In this document: piece by piece, positions 34,150 to 42,784 of the stretch
Numbering within the stretch: the stretch's first letter is position 1
Layout of the letters: the number at the start of each line of letters is the position of its first letter
IMG/VR virus record: IMGVR_UViG_3300033148_003679
Coordinates: 1 to 64,000 of that record
Direction: 5' to 3' (one strand)
Length of the DNA: 64,000 nucleotides
Source of the DNA: a virus
Program-made: the position numbers and the translations under genes
Notes under the pieces: model-generated
What the model saw: the letters and a program-made list of their open reading frames with translations, nothing else
What the model was told of the DNA's origin: nothing
Database searches by the model: none

Positions 34150-34190
34150 AACAACGACTATGGTCATAGTTCACGACTATAATTATAGTT
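34150..34190. promoter_or_regulatory. Palindromic operator cluster, copy 2
   Basis: Two units, ACTATGGTCATAGT and ACTATAATTATAGT, of the same kind as at 32.8 kb. Confidence 0.6.
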
Positions 34191-34418
34191 CAACCACGAA
34201 ATTGTGGTTAGGGCATGTAAATGGTTGGACGTGTGTGCCTTGTATGTGGCGCACATACGTTTGTGTGTATATTTTACATGTGTATACTTTGTGTGTGCCT
34301 TGTATACAGTTCACATGTATACAGAATTGAGGTTGGAATGAACCGTGCATTCTTGACAGGTATAGTTGTGTGCGTTGTGTTGTGTGAGCGAACATGAAAT
34401 TGAGAGGAGTAGCCATAA

Positions 34419-34748
34419 ATGAAGCACAAACAATACTTGAAAGTTGGCAAGATGGCAAGTGGTGAAGAAGCATGTGTTACTGTTTCACTTGTTACGTCAG
34501 CCTTGGGGGATTATTGGACAGCGCGGAGGTTGAAACGAGATCTCGACCCTGACAGTCTGTTTGGTGAAACAATTGACAAAACAGTGGACTATATTGAGTA
34601 TACTCCATCTGACAGTCCGTTGCGACATCCGAAAGTTCAAGAGTTACTTGCTAGTATTGTGGATGTGGTAAGTGAAGGTTGGCAGGAGCCAAGAGCACCA
34701 GCATGGATCGCGTTTGATCTTGGCTGGACACCGAACACAGAAAGCTAA
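34419..34748 (+). CDS. Hypothetical early protein
   Basis: 109 aa with a GAGAGGAG site. N-terminal region KQYLKVGKMASGEEACVTVSL, then helix-rich. C-terminus EPRAPAWIAFDLGWTPNTES. No motif recognised. It follows about 290 bases of T/G-rich spacer with repeated GTGTGCCTTGTA words. Confidence 0.55.
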   Translation: MKHKQYLKVGKMASGEEACVTVSLVTSALGDYWTARRLKRDLDPDSLFGETIDKTVDYIEYTPSDSPLRHPKVQELLASIVDVVSEGWQEPRAPAWIAFDLGWTPNTES

Positions 34749-34768
34749 CAGAGAAGGAGATTAAGGAA

Positions 34769-35413
34769 ATGAAGGTCGTACTAACAAAAAGTCAGTTACA
34801 CATTATTGGCGGTGCACTTACGGAAGGAGAACTTGTACTTAGAAACGTACACATTACTCCACAGTTTTTAGAGGTCATAAACGGAAATACATGGTCGAGA
34901 GTATACATTGACGAAGGTATGGCCCGAGCCGAAGCTGTACCTGGTGATAATGAGCCGGAAAGCATTCTTCTTTGCGTTGACGATTTGCGAGACGCGCAGA
35001 AGTTAGCAAAACAGACTGGTAAAGTTCAACGGGTTGTAGTGATCACGGCAACAGAACATGACAAACCTGTTGAGATCTCGATTGTCGAGATTAGTAGTGG
35101 AGTTGTTTTATCTCTTGAAACGGTCGAAGAGTTTGGCAAAGTAAAGTCTCGGTCAATAGTTGATGTACCGGTTGGATCGTACCCCGATATTGTCAAAAGT
35201 TATCCACTTGACTATGACGATAGAGATTTTGCAATTGCACGTCTTGACGCTGGTTTGTTGATCAATTTACTTTGCTCAACGCAAGCTAAGCATATAGATT
35301 TTATGATCCGGGCTAATCCTGTTGAGAGAAATAGTGTTATACGGATTCGCAATCGCAATGTCAATACTAATGACCCGAGATTTGAAGCTATACTTATGCC
35401 GGTCAGGACTTGA
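34769..35413 (+). CDS. Hypothetical beta-rich protein
   Basis: 214 aa, alternating strands throughout (VVLTKSQLHIIGGALTEGEL; VVVITATEHDKPVEISIVEI). This regular two-domain beta pattern resembles sliding-clamp-like folds, but no clamp signature is recognised. It lies 20 bases after its neighbour, behind AGAAGGAGATTAAGG. Confidence 0.55.
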   Translation: MKVVLTKSQLHIIGGALTEGELVLRNVHITPQFLEVINGNTWSRVYIDEGMARAEAVPGDNEPESILLCVDDLRDAQKLAKQTGKVQRVVVITATEHDKPVEISIVEISSGVVLSLETVEEFGKVKSRSIVDVPVGSYPDIVKSYPLDYDDRDFAIARLDAGLLINLLCSTQAKHIDFMIRANPVERNSVIRIRNRNVNTNDPRFEAILMPVRT

Positions 35414-35448
35414 TTAAAGCGCGAAAAGTGAAAGGAGAATTTGAGATA

Positions 35449-35667
35449 ATGGCAACAGAGAAGATTGAGCGCAAGTCTACAGAACTAGTCCAGAGCGGAG
35501 AAACTTATATAAGGAAACATATAGCACATAAACTGCTAGTGTTGTGTGCTTTTTGCCATGAACCGTTGGAATGGACACAAGGTGATTTTTGGTATTTGTC
35601 GCCGGACGATAGCGTGAGGTGTCCTGTGTGTGGAAACAGGATCCCTGTTCGCGAGTTGCAGTGGTAG
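35449..35667 (+). CDS. Zinc-finger protein
   Basis: 72 aa from ATG 35449, behind AAAGGAGAATTTG. Two Cys pairs: CAFCHEPLEWTQGDFW, then VRCPVCGNRIPVREL. The second is a classic rubredoxin/ribbon type. A nucleic acid role is likely. Confidence 0.6.
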   Translation: MATEKIERKSTELVQSGETYIRKHIAHKLLVLCAFCHEPLEWTQGDFWYLSPDDSVRCPVCGNRIPVRELQW

Positions 35668-35707
35668 AACGTTAGCAGGCAGATTGCTGACAAAAGGAGA
35701 CAGGACA

Positions 35708-36166
35708 ATGGAAGCATTTAGAAAGGTGGTACGTATTGGAACGAGTGAAACATATGGCGGTAGACGGTACTCTGTATATTGTAAGATCGAATATGATGAG
35801 AACGGTAGATTTACAATATCCGGGGTTGAGGGTCCGCTTGCAAACGGAAGATGGCTGGGTGGTTGTGGTCAGATTAACGCGCACGATTGGAATATAGTCA
35901 AATATGCTCCGGGCTGGAATGAATCGAAAGAAATGGAGTTCCGTAAAATATGGGAAAGATGGCATCTCAACGATTTGACACTCATGTGTGAACATCAACG
36001 CGCACGCGGTGAGACTTACCCAACGCATCCGAATGCCATATGCCCTGAATGCGGGTATGCACCCGGTACCCAATCGTTGTTTGAAGATGTACCTGACAAT
36101 GTGCTGCGGTGGTTGCAGGATTTGCCAGACGCTGATCGTGTCCCTGCCTGGGTGTCATTGACATGA
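35708..36166 (+). CDS. Hypothetical protein with zinc-type Cys pair
   Basis: 152 aa from ATG 35708, behind AAAAGGAGACAGG. The N-terminal domain is beta-rich (RYSVYCKIEYDENGRFTI), the centre has a Cys/His group (MCEHQRARGETYPTHPNAIC, then PECGYAPGT), and the end is acidic. A zinc site is likely. Role unknown. Confidence 0.55.
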   Translation: MEAFRKVVRIGTSETYGGRRYSVYCKIEYDENGRFTISGVEGPLANGRWLGGCGQINAHDWNIVKYAPGWNESKEMEFRKIWERWHLNDLTLMCEHQRARGETYPTHPNAICPECGYAPGTQSLFEDVPDNVLRWLQDLPDADRVPAWVSLT

Positions 36167-36538
36167 ATTGCCGTTAGGATAAGGCAAGATATTTCTATGT
36201 AAAAGAGAAGTGTAGACGACCGACTGCAAAGAACATGGCAAGGGACTATGCCGAAACGTGTGTGCCTATGTGTGCATAACTGTGTGTGTACTTGTGTGTG
36301 TACTGGACATGTGCTATGCGTATGCAACTATATATATCTCGAATGATTTGACTTTTTGCCGCGAATGTGGTATAATAAGATATAAGAGTAGGTATAGGGG
36401 TGTGTAAATATGTGCGTATATACATAAGACCATGTGTGCTCTTATCTATAGAATGTAACAATGTAACAATGACATTCTATGGCAAAGAGAACCGAACTGT
36501 TTTTATTGCGTTGTGTGGTTACAAAAGAGGGTTGAACG
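36167..36538 (+). other. Gene-free leader with promoter and hairpins
   Basis: Promoter at 36348-36376, then ATAAGAG/CTCTTAT arms around about 45 bases and a perfect TAGAATGT/ACATTCTA hairpin (near 36449-36479) before the 36539 gene. Upstream of the promoter is GT-rich simple sequence. Confidence 0.6.
36348..36376 (+). promoter_or_regulatory. Early promoter
   Basis: TTGACT, 17-base spacer, TGTGGTATAATAA. Drives the 36539 gene after about 160 bases of structured leader. Confidence 0.72.
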
Positions 36539-36856
36539 ATGGACTTTCTGACGGATAATGAAAATCGGATATTGGCAGGAGGTTGCGGTCAGTTGGCTGT
36601 TATTGACACTGTTCCTCCAGACTGGCAGCAGTTACCAGATCATAGCTACGAGTATAGAGTATTAGACAGAAACGTACTCGCTGTTGTTTCAATAAACAGT
36701 GCTGTCGGAGATTGTGCAGTTTACATTGGTGCTGTGCCGGGCCATGACCATGACAATGAATGGCAAGCTGTCGCTGCGGTTGGTAGCAAGGTGAGCGAGA
36801 CAATTGCTCTGGCGATATTCCCGTGGCTGAAAGAGTATGAGTACAGAGATTTCTAA
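36539..36856 (+). CDS. Hypothetical early protein
   Basis: 105 aa. It starts MDFLTDNENRILAGGCGQLA; a hydrophobic strand pattern in the middle (VLAVVSINSAVGDCAVYIGA) suggests a compact alpha/beta fold. It ends in a short acidic helix. Ribosome site is weak (AGAGGG). No known family. Confidence 0.55.
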   Translation: MDFLTDNENRILAGGCGQLAVIDTVPPDWQQLPDHSYEYRVLDRNVLAVVSINSAVGDCAVYIGAVPGHDHDNEWQAVAAVGSKVSETIALAIFPWLKEYEYRDF

Positions 36857-36896
36857 AAGATGAGAAAATGGTGGGCGTGAAAGGTTTTGCCGCGAC

Positions 36897-36926
36897 TTGA
36901 CAAATGGTACTCGAATGTGGTATAAT
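36897..36926 (+). promoter_or_regulatory. Early promoter with short upstream frame
   Basis: TTGACA, 18-base spacer, TGTGGTATAATAG. A 12-codon frame (36983-37018, MAKHINNWYEI) with GGAGAAGGGG before it lies in the leader; it may be a coupling or leader peptide. Confidence 0.7.
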
Positions 36927-37051
36927 AGTAGTGCGGTGGTGGAAGATAATGTTACGAAGCTAGTGGAGAAGGGGATGTAACCATGGCAAAACATATAAAC
37001 AACTGGTACGAGATTTAGTAAAAAGGCAGAACAGATAAGGAGTACAGGGAA

Positions 37052-37354
37052 ATGAAAATTTACTGTGAAGATTGTATATGGGTCAAACCAGCAGAAAATG
37101 TGCAACCAGGAAAAGAAATGCTCTTTGCCAAATGTGGTTGCCCGGAAGCTGGAGTAGGGCCATATGTTACGAGAAAAGAGAGTAAAGAATACTGTTCTGT
37201 TGTAAACCATTTTGGCCGATGCCGACACTATGAGTCTGAGTTTAGACCGCGGTTATCGGTATGGCATAGGTTGTTCTCGTTTCTGCACCGCGACAAACAG
37301 ATAGAACTCGGGAGTGTTACTATACGGAAAGGTGGTAACGATGTTGTTGAATAG
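37052..37354 (+). CDS. Cys-rich small protein
   Basis: 100 aa behind AAGGAGTACAGGG. Cys residues cluster in the first 45 residues (CEDCIWV, CGCPEAGVG, then YCSVV), suggesting one or two zinc sites, followed by an aromatic and basic C-terminus (RPRLSVWHRLFSFLHR). It overlaps the next gene by a few bases. Function unknown. Confidence 0.6.
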   Translation: MKIYCEDCIWVKPAENVQPGKEMLFAKCGCPEAGVGPYVTRKESKEYCSVVNHFGRCRHYESEFRPRLSVWHRLFSFLHRDKQIELGSVTIRKGGNDVVE

Positions 37355-37562
37355 AAAGGCTGTAAAGGAGTATGCAAAAACGGTACGGCCAGGGATAAGG
37401 GTTAGTACAGACTATATCGAGGCGTTAAACAATAACGTTGCCGAGATAATAGCTGCCGATATACGTATTAACGGAGGTCGTAAGACATTAACGGGTGAGG
37501 TGATTCGGTATTGTAAGAAGTTCAATGCGTTAGCCACACCAAGACGGAGGAACAGACGATGA
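37341..37562 (+). CDS. Histone-fold-like small DNA-binding protein
   Basis: 73 aa from ATG 37341, behind GAAAGGTGGTAACG. Two helices around RVSTDYIEALNNNVAEIIA and a helix ending in GGRKTLTGEVI match the histone-fold pattern: RxS...A...L....EII....GRKT. The final RKTLT element resembles the conserved RKTV/RKT loop of archaeal histones and bacterial one-histone-fold proteins. A basic tail (TPRRRNRR) follows. It could condense phage or host DNA or bind as a dimer. The call is by pattern only. Confidence 0.58.
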   Translation: MLLNRKAVKEYAKTVRPGIRVSTDYIEALNNNVAEIIAADIRINGGRKTLTGEVIRYCKKFNALATPRRRNRR

Positions 37563-37984
37563 AAACCTGTACGGATTCTGTACCGAATTTTAGTATGAGC
37601 AATCTGGAATATGCAGACGAGTATAACGAACCGGCACTAACATTCGAGCAAGAGGATGAGGTTGCCGAAATGATGGAACAACAGAAAACGGCAGAATGTG
37701 AAATGTGTTTTGGACTCGAAGAGCATGGCAACATGATAACTCGACATTTCTATATTGGAGATACCCGCAGCTATCCCTACGAGATTCAACTATGTCCGAG
37801 ATGTTGTGACCGTTGGGACAACACTCCTACCGGCAACTATAACCGATGTATAGTCTGCCATGAAGGATGTTCTGTACCGGGCGAAGATTGTGTAGAAGTG
37901 GTCGCACATGAGATACCAGCGAACCAGCAACATGTATTTGTACGAGGTGTATTGTGTGCGGAATGTTGTGACAGAATGTTATGA
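37559..37984 (+). CDS. Zinc-binding Cys-rich protein
   Basis: 141 aa, overlapping its neighbour's stop. The C-terminal half has five Cys-x2-Cys type groups (ECEMCFG; LCPRCCDRW; CIVCHEGC; LCAECCDRM), so two or more zinc sites. The N-terminus is acidic. In phages such proteins are often inhibitors or transcription factors, but none is named here. Confidence 0.62.
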   Translation: MKTCTDSVPNFSMSNLEYADEYNEPALTFEQEDEVAEMMEQQKTAECEMCFGLEEHGNMITRHFYIGDTRSYPYEIQLCPRCCDRWDNTPTGNYNRCIVCHEGCSVPGEDCVEVVAHEIPANQQHVFVRGVLCAECCDRML

Positions 37985-38031
37985 CGTTTGGGAAAATGTG
38001 GTATAAGTAACGAGTAAAGGTAGGTGGGCAT

Positions 38032-38382
38032 ATGAAGTTTGTAAAGAAAGATTCAACACTGTCTCGGGTAGAAGTGACGCGAACATTTCTGGAACTGTCC
38101 GTGTCCGAACAGGTCAAGCTGTGGAGCGCACTTGAACTGCTCCAAAGGATAAAAGAACGGTTAGAAGCTGCTGGTTATGGTACAAGTTGTTGGATGTTTG
38201 ATGCGGGAGAAGTTGAGTGGCTTCGAGAACGATATGGTATAAATGGATTTGAGGTTGACTTTAGGCAAAAAGGAATAGAAGATGCAGAAGTTGCTGCTAT
38301 AGTGAAAAAGGTTATAGAAAATGACATGGATCGGACTGGGACGACGAGGAAAAAGGTAGGAGGTGATTCAGTGGCAAAATAA
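38032..38382 (+). CDS. Hypothetical helical protein
   Basis: 116 aa. It contains helices VEVTRTFLELSVSEQVKLWS and a later amphipathic helix, then a Lys/Arg-rich tail. A weak promoter-like GTGGTATAAGT lies at 37996-38010. No motif recognised. Confidence 0.55.
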   Translation: MKFVKKDSTLSRVEVTRTFLELSVSEQVKLWSALELLQRIKERLEAAGYGTSCWMFDAGEVEWLRERYGINGFEVDFRQKGIEDAEVAAIVKKVIENDMDRTGTTRKKVGGDSVAK

Positions 38383-38445
38383 CTACACGGCAAGTCTGTA
38401 TGTCTATAGCAAGCAAGAAACACGTACAAATAAGGAGTATATGTC

Positions 38446-38640
38446 ATGTCTCTTTCAGAAGCGCGATATCTTTTACAGCTATCCCCACACGCTACATTAC
38501 GGCAGAGCGCATGTGCCGGTGAAGAGTCTCGGTGGTGTATTAGGTTAGTACCAGACGGTCCTGAAATATGGGGGTTTGACATGGGGTTGAAACGAATAAG
38601 AGAGACGCAAGAAACTCGGGATGTTCTTGTACCAGCTTGA
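38446..38640 (+). CDS. Small hypothetical protein
   Basis: 64 aa behind TAAGGAGTATATG. N-terminal MSLSEARYLLQLSPHATL is a helix-turn-helix-like start, then a Trp/Cys loop. Too short for more than that. Confidence 0.5.
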   Translation: MSLSEARYLLQLSPHATLRQSACAGEESRWCIRLVPDGPEIWGFDMGLKRIRETQETRDVLVPA

Positions 38641-38666
38641 CAAACTGGTATGGTTTGTGGTATAAT
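38637..38666 (+). promoter_or_regulatory. Early promoter
   Basis: TTGACA, 18-base spacer, TGTGGTATAATAG. It overlaps the stop of the preceding gene and drives the 38703 operon. Confidence 0.75.
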
Positions 38667-38702
38667 AGGTGTGTAAGGTGGAAGCAGAAAGGAAATAAGT
38701 TC

Positions 38703-38897
38703 ATGATTGATCGGAAACGATCTGCTTTCCTGATTCAAGATTGGCGGTCAACAGTACGGTTACGGCGTTTAGATTCGCAGTTACACCGAGAAATACGGGC
38801 GAACGCTGAACAGATAACTGAACTTCGTAAACAGCTGGAATCTCTTCGTGTACAACATCTTGCATTGTTAAAGTATATAGATGCAAGAGAGGAATAG
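38703..38897 (+). CDS. Small coiled-coil protein
   Basis: 64 aa from ATG 38703 behind AGCAGAAAGGAAAT. It is one long charged helix (RLDSQLHREIRANAEQITEL) with heptad spacing. Possible oligomerisation or anti-factor role; not assigned. Confidence 0.55.
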   Translation: MIDRKRSAFLIQDWRSTVRLRRLDSQLHREIRANAEQITELRKQLESLRVQHLALLKYIDAREE

Positions 38898-38901
38898 GAC
38901 A

Positions 38902-39348
38902 ATGGATAAACAAGAGTGGCGTACGTGGCCGAAAAATAAAGGCCCTAAAGATATATGGCTGTTAGAACGAAAGATACGTTTGCTACAACAAGGAATACAG
39001 GAAGCGAGTAAAGTAATAGAAAAGTTGGGAGAGATTTGCAAGTTAATGAACGAGAGGACGGAATCTCTTCGTGAAAAAAACCGTTCATTGTTAGAACAAT
39101 GGGATGATGCCCGGTCTCGGTATGTGGAAGAGACGTTAGCGTTGAGTAAAGAGAATGATCGATTAGCCAGAAAAGTAGAAGAACAGCGGGCAGTTATAGG
39201 TTTCTATGCAAGCGAATATCATTGTAGACGGCAAAGCGAAGGTGTGCAACAAGACGATTCCGAGAGACTTTTGTGTTGGTGTAATGATGAACTTGGTCGA
39301 GAAGATTTCGTCGGAATCAAGAGGACACGGAACAATGATACAGGTTAA
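38902..39348 (+). CDS. Coiled-coil protein
   Basis: 148 aa from ATG 38902 behind AGGAATAGGACA. Residues 20-110 are a charged coiled coil (KLMNERTESLREKNRSLLEQ; ETLALSKENDRLARKVEEQ). The last 40 residues, with CNDELGRE, overlap another frame that reads into the next gene, so the C-terminus is less sure. Confidence 0.6.
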   Translation: MDKQEWRTWPKNKGPKDIWLLERKIRLLQQGIQEASKVIEKLGEICKLMNERTESLREKNRSLLEQWDDARSRYVEETLALSKENDRLARKVEEQRAVIGFYASEYHCRRQSEGVQQDDSERLLCWCNDELGREDFVGIKRTRNNDTG

Positions 39349-39604
39349 AGTCGATATAGAAGGTGTACAAGTTGCAATTGTAAATATCGTGGATATTGGG
39401 TGGAAATTAGGATGTAACGGTTTTGGCTATTATGGGATAAAAGGGTACGAATTTCGGAATGAGTTCGGTTCCCAGTTCGGTTCTCTTAGAGAATACACTG
39501 CTGAAGGGCGGTTACTTTATGCTCGTGACGACGAACCTATACCGATACTTGAATTTGTACTGGCAGTATTAAAAGAGTTAACCAAAATACCAAAAAAGGA
39601 ATAG
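39335..39604 (+). CDS. Hypothetical protein
   Basis: 89 aa from ATG 39335, behind GAGGACACGGAACA. The same frame is open 129 bases further upstream, inside the neighbouring gene, so a longer form or another start cannot be excluded. It has DIEGVQVAIVNIVDIGWKLG and is rich in Gly and Tyr. Confidence 0.5.
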   Translation: MIQVKVDIEGVQVAIVNIVDIGWKLGCNGFGYYGIKGYEFRNEFGSQFGSLREYTAEGRLLYARDDEPIPILEFVLAVLKELTKIPKKE

Positions 39605-39613
39605 TTAAATAAA

Positions 39614-39976
39614 ATGGATGAAAAGCTTCAGAACAAGTTGTTTAAGATTATATTGACAACATTACTTTTATCTTGGATTTGTACAAGTTCCCTATTTCTT
39701 GCTTGTATACGTCTTGATAAAAAAGTTACAGAACTCAGTGCCACATATTACGAGACGCAAGCGGAATATGAAACTACACGTCTGGCGGATCTGTCTGCGT
39801 ATCATGCTGAGATTAAAGCCGTTCAAGACGCACAAAACGAGTTTAGCCAAGAGGTGCAAAAAAGGTTTGATGCGCTCATAGTGACAGAAAACGAACATAT
39901 TGCTATAACAGAAAAGCTCACAGAACTTGTAAAGAAGATTGCAAAAGAGAACGACGAAATGGAAAAATGGAGGTAG
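39614..39976 (+). CDS. Membrane-anchored coiled-coil protein
   Basis: 120 aa. Residues 12-31 are a membrane helix (ILTTLLLSWICTSSLFLACI), then a long charged coiled coil (ELSATYYETQAEYETTRLAD). The shape recalls i-spanins and other envelope anchors, but early-gene placement argues for another role, such as superinfection exclusion (inference). Confidence 0.6.
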   Translation: MDEKLQNKLFKIILTTLLLSWICTSSLFLACIRLDKKVTELSATYYETQAEYETTRLADLSAYHAEIKAVQDAQNEFSQEVQKRFDALIVTENEHIAITEKLTELVKKIAKENDEMEKWR

Positions 39977-39981
39977 AAACG

Positions 39982-40221
39982 ATGGCTGGCATGAATATCG
40001 CGTTCACACAACAGGAAGCCTTGTACGAAGCTGACGATATAATCTTTCGACTTAACCAGGCATTATCTATACACGATGCCAGACTCGTTTATGAAGCTCG
40101 GAAAAGTTTACAACAGTTGGTTAACGATCTGTTCGAGTCCGGTCTCTACAGTGGCAGTCTACGCGATGTCCTGACAAAAATCGATTATAACTTGTGGGTT
40201 GAACATATGAATTTTGTTTGA
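39982..40221 (+). CDS. Small helical protein
   Basis: 79 aa from ATG 39982 behind GGAGGTAGAAACG. Contains QQEALYEADDIIFRLNQALS and RDVLTKIDYNL. All helical. No family recognised. Confidence 0.58.
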   Translation: MAGMNIAFTQQEALYEADDIIFRLNQALSIHDARLVYEARKSLQQLVNDLFESGLYSGSLRDVLTKIDYNLWVEHMNFV

Positions 40222-40312
40222 CAGGATTGGTGCTAACGACAAATCTATAGTAGTAATCGAAGATGGTGAAGTTCTTGAAGTGCGTCAACTCGTTATAACA
40301 GGAGATAGCTAG
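40214..40312 (+). CDS. Possible 32-residue peptide (TTG start)
   Basis: TTG start overlapping the end of the previous gene, then a chain with RIGANDKSIVVIEDGEVLEV ending before the next start (TAG then AGATG). Protein-like composition and coupling favour it; no ribosome site is clear. Confidence 0.35.
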   Translation: MFDRIGANDKSIVVIEDGEVLEVRQLVITGDS

Positions 40313-40314
40313 AG

Positions 40315-40734
40315 ATGACAGAGTTTTTTGGACAACCAATAAAGACATGGGGTGGATTGAAGTTTTGGAAGGGTAAATCCAAAGGGTTTAAGAATATGAA
40401 CGACGTACTGGTAGAACGAATAGAGAAGTTGGAGACAAGGATAAGGTCTCTTGAAAAGTCTGCTCCATGTGTTTGTGACCATTGTGGAAAACCGGCTATT
40501 GTGAGATATGACGCTGTAAGCTGGGAAATTCCTCTTCAGCTAACACTATTACTGTCTGGAAAATGGCAGAGTAAAGCTAGAGTTGTCTTACATTATGACT
40601 GTGTTGGAAGGTCAAAACAAAACAGGCGAAAGAAAGACAGACGTGCAAAAAGTACCTACAGTCCAAACGATAGACGTGTTGCTAACAGACGACGACGGCA
40701 GAAGAAAGTTACACGTAAACCGAAACCGAAATAG
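40315..40734 (+). CDS. Basic zinc-binding protein
   Basis: 139 aa. A coiled-coil N-terminus (ERIEKLETRIRSLEKS), a Cys pair (CVCDHCGKPAIVRYDAV), and a Lys/Arg-rich C-terminal 35 residues (RRVANRRRRQKKVTRKPKPK). It probably binds nucleic acid. Confidence 0.6.
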   Translation: MTEFFGQPIKTWGGLKFWKGKSKGFKNMNDVLVERIEKLETRIRSLEKSAPCVCDHCGKPAIVRYDAVSWEIPLQLTLLLSGKWQSKARVVLHYDCVGRSKQNRRKKDRRAKSTYSPNDRRVANRRRRQKKVTRKPKPK

Positions 40735-40767
40735 TCTAACAAGGCAAGACAAAAAGAGGATATAGAT

Positions 40768-40998
40768 ATGAGTTTCTTTTATGCTACTCGATCTCCGCGA
40801 CATCGTGCTCATGAAGTGTATAGGTTCAGATCGAGAGAGTCTCGTTCTGAATGGGTTCGGAAATTAAAAGGTAAATCTGTCCGGCCACAGAACCCGATTG
40901 TGCGGTACGCCGTAAAAGAGAATGATTGGACTTGGCGTGGATCTGCTGGCAACAAGTACCAGATTGCTTATGTTGGTAAATATGTAGTAGAACAATAG
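40768..40998 (+). CDS. Small basic protein
   Basis: 76 aa, starting MSFFYATRSPRHRAHEVY. Arg-rich with several aromatic residues. A beta-rich end (NKYQIAYVGKYVVEQ). Not recognised. Confidence 0.55.
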   Translation: MSFFYATRSPRHRAHEVYRFRSRESRSEWVRKLKGKSVRPQNPIVRYAVKENDWTWRGSAGNKYQIAYVGKYVVEQ

Positions 40999-41047
40999 TT
41001 GAACGTTGTATGTAAATAAGTATACAGGAAAGTAGGTGGTATATAGA

Positions 41048-41506
41048 ATGGATGATATGCAGGCAATTGTTCGTAAAATGGTTGTGTCTGTTGTAGACGA
41101 CCGAATGCAAGGTATAAATGTTCAGCTCAAAACATTGTGCCGGAAAATTTCGGTTATTTGTAACGAGTTGCAGTCTGTTCATGAAAAGAAACTTGAACGT
41201 ATTCGGGAAATAGCAACGAGCGACAAAGAGGGTGTACGAGCTACAGATATAAGCGAATCTGTCCGAGACGTGTTTGCAGACTTTTTTGACAGTAAAGACG
41301 ATCCTTTGGCAGACGTTGTTTCTAAACGGTCTGACAAAAAAGAGGATGACGGCAAGAAAGTTAAACCTGGTGTACTTGATATAGCGGAAACGAGTATAAA
41401 AAGTAAACCGACAAAACAGAATGTTGTACCTGCAAGCAGTTCGAGTTTAGCGTCTCAGTTTGGAAAGTTTGACGGTGGTAACGGCGAGATTCAGCAGATA
41501 GTGTGA
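41048..41506 (+). CDS. Coiled-coil protein with acidic and basic segments
   Basis: 152 aa from ATG 41048. It has a helical N-terminus (MQAIVRKMVVSVVDDRMQGI), a charged middle and a Ser/Lys-rich tail. Early-box CAGG motif and GTAGGTGG lie just upstream. The last gene before the first GGTNN array. Confidence 0.55.
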   Translation: MDDMQAIVRKMVVSVVDDRMQGINVQLKTLCRKISVICNELQSVHEKKLERIREIATSDKEGVRATDISESVRDVFADFFDSKDDPLADVVSKRSDKKEDDGKKVKPGVLDIAETSIKSKPTKQNVVPASSSSLASQFGKFDGGNGEIQQIV

Positions 41507-42164
41507 GACGAGTGTAGAGTGTTATGTGATACATTGCAGTAGGGTGTGGTGAGGTCGGATAGGGTCGTGTCGGGTGAGGTAAGGTATGGTGCAATGGGGT
41601 AAGGTCAGGTGAGGTAAGGTGCGGTAGGGATTGGTCTTTCTTCAATAAAGGAATGGTATTAGATAAAAGGAACGAAGTAAGCATTAGAATTTGATAGAGT
41701 AATGTCAAGTAGAGTCGGGTCTGGTCAGGTGCGGTGATGCAAGGTGAGGTGCGGTCGGGTTAAGTACGGTGCGGTGTGGTCATGTCGGGTACGGTCTGGT
41801 GCGGTGCGGTCGGATCTGGTGCGGTAAGATAAGGTGAGGTAAGGTTACTTTTTTTCTAGTAAAGGAATGATAGGCAGTAAAGGAGTGCAAATTAGAGTGT
41901 AACATTCAATATGGTGAGGTATGATAGGGTGGAGCGGGGTCTGGTCGGGTCCGGTCAGGTATGGTGTGGTATGGCGAGGTCCGGTATGGTCAGGTGAGGT
42001 ATGGTACGGTGCGGTGGGGTAGGGTTTGGAACACAAACTCACAATGACCATGATAAAATGCGATGGCAAGTACAAAGAAAGGAGAACGCTTATAAGACAA
42101 CGAATGTGGTGTGGTTGGTTTTGGGAATAGAAGAACGAAAAATAAGTAGAAAGGTAGGTAGCCA
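41507..42164 (+). repeat. GGTNN arrays 1-3 with spacers
   Basis: Three arrays (41541-41637, 41712-41847, 41913-42029) of a strict 5-base GGTNN repeat in phase for up to about 27 units. Between them are conserved spacers with (T)TTTCTT then AAGGAATG or AAAGGAGTGCAA. Reading frames across the arrays are artefacts of the repeat. No gene is claimed. Confidence 0.85.
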
Positions 42165-42770
42165 ATGTATCAATCTGTGAATGTAAAAATAAAGGGTGTG
42201 GCTCCAGTTATGTTTCACAACCCGCAACTTGCAAATCCTCTTAACTCGTTTACACAGGGAATCAAGAAAATCTCTGCAAAACGAAACAAGACAGAAGAAG
42301 ATTTTAAAGAGATGTCCAGACTGGAATTTTTGGGCGGTCTCTATGTAGACGACAAAGGTAAGGTAATCGTTCCGGCAGAAATGCTGGAAGCGTCTCTACT
42401 GTCTGGTGCCAAGAAGAAGAGACGTGGTGCTAAGTTTAAGGCGGCGGTTTTGGTGCCGGAATCAGCTCGTTTGATTTATGACGGGCCGAAAAATATCGAG
42501 AAGTTGGGACGGGACTCTCAGTTTGTCGATATTCGGAACGTTACAATTCAGCGTAATACAATTATGAGAACTCGACCTGTTTTTAAGACATGGCAAGCTG
42601 AGTTTATGATAATGTTTGATTCTACCCTAGTTAATAAGAACGAGGTGGAAGAAGCATTGAACGATGCTGGGCAGCAGTGCGGGATTGGAGATTATCGGCC
42701 AAGATACGGACGGTTTATGGTAGAAAGTTTCGATGTACTTGGCCCTGCAAACGAAGCTGTTACGGTATAG
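42165..42770 (+). CDS. Conserved phage protein of early regions
   Basis: 201 aa. The pattern IKGVAPVMFHNPQLANPLN at the N-terminus, EFLGGLYVDDKGKVIVPAEM, MRTRPVFKTWQAEFMI, and CGIGDYRPRYGRFMVESF at the end is found in many phages. The function is unknown to me. It is flanked by GGTNN arrays on both sides, with its own GTAGGTAGCC start region. Confidence 0.7.
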   Translation: MYQSVNVKIKGVAPVMFHNPQLANPLNSFTQGIKKISAKRNKTEEDFKEMSRLEFLGGLYVDDKGKVIVPAEMLEASLLSGAKKKRRGAKFKAAVLVPESARLIYDGPKNIEKLGRDSQFVDIRNVTIQRNTIMRTRPVFKTWQAEFMIMFDSTLVNKNEVEEALNDAGQQCGIGDYRPRYGRFMVESFDVLGPANEAVTV

Positions 42771-42784
42771 TTAAACAAGTTTGC

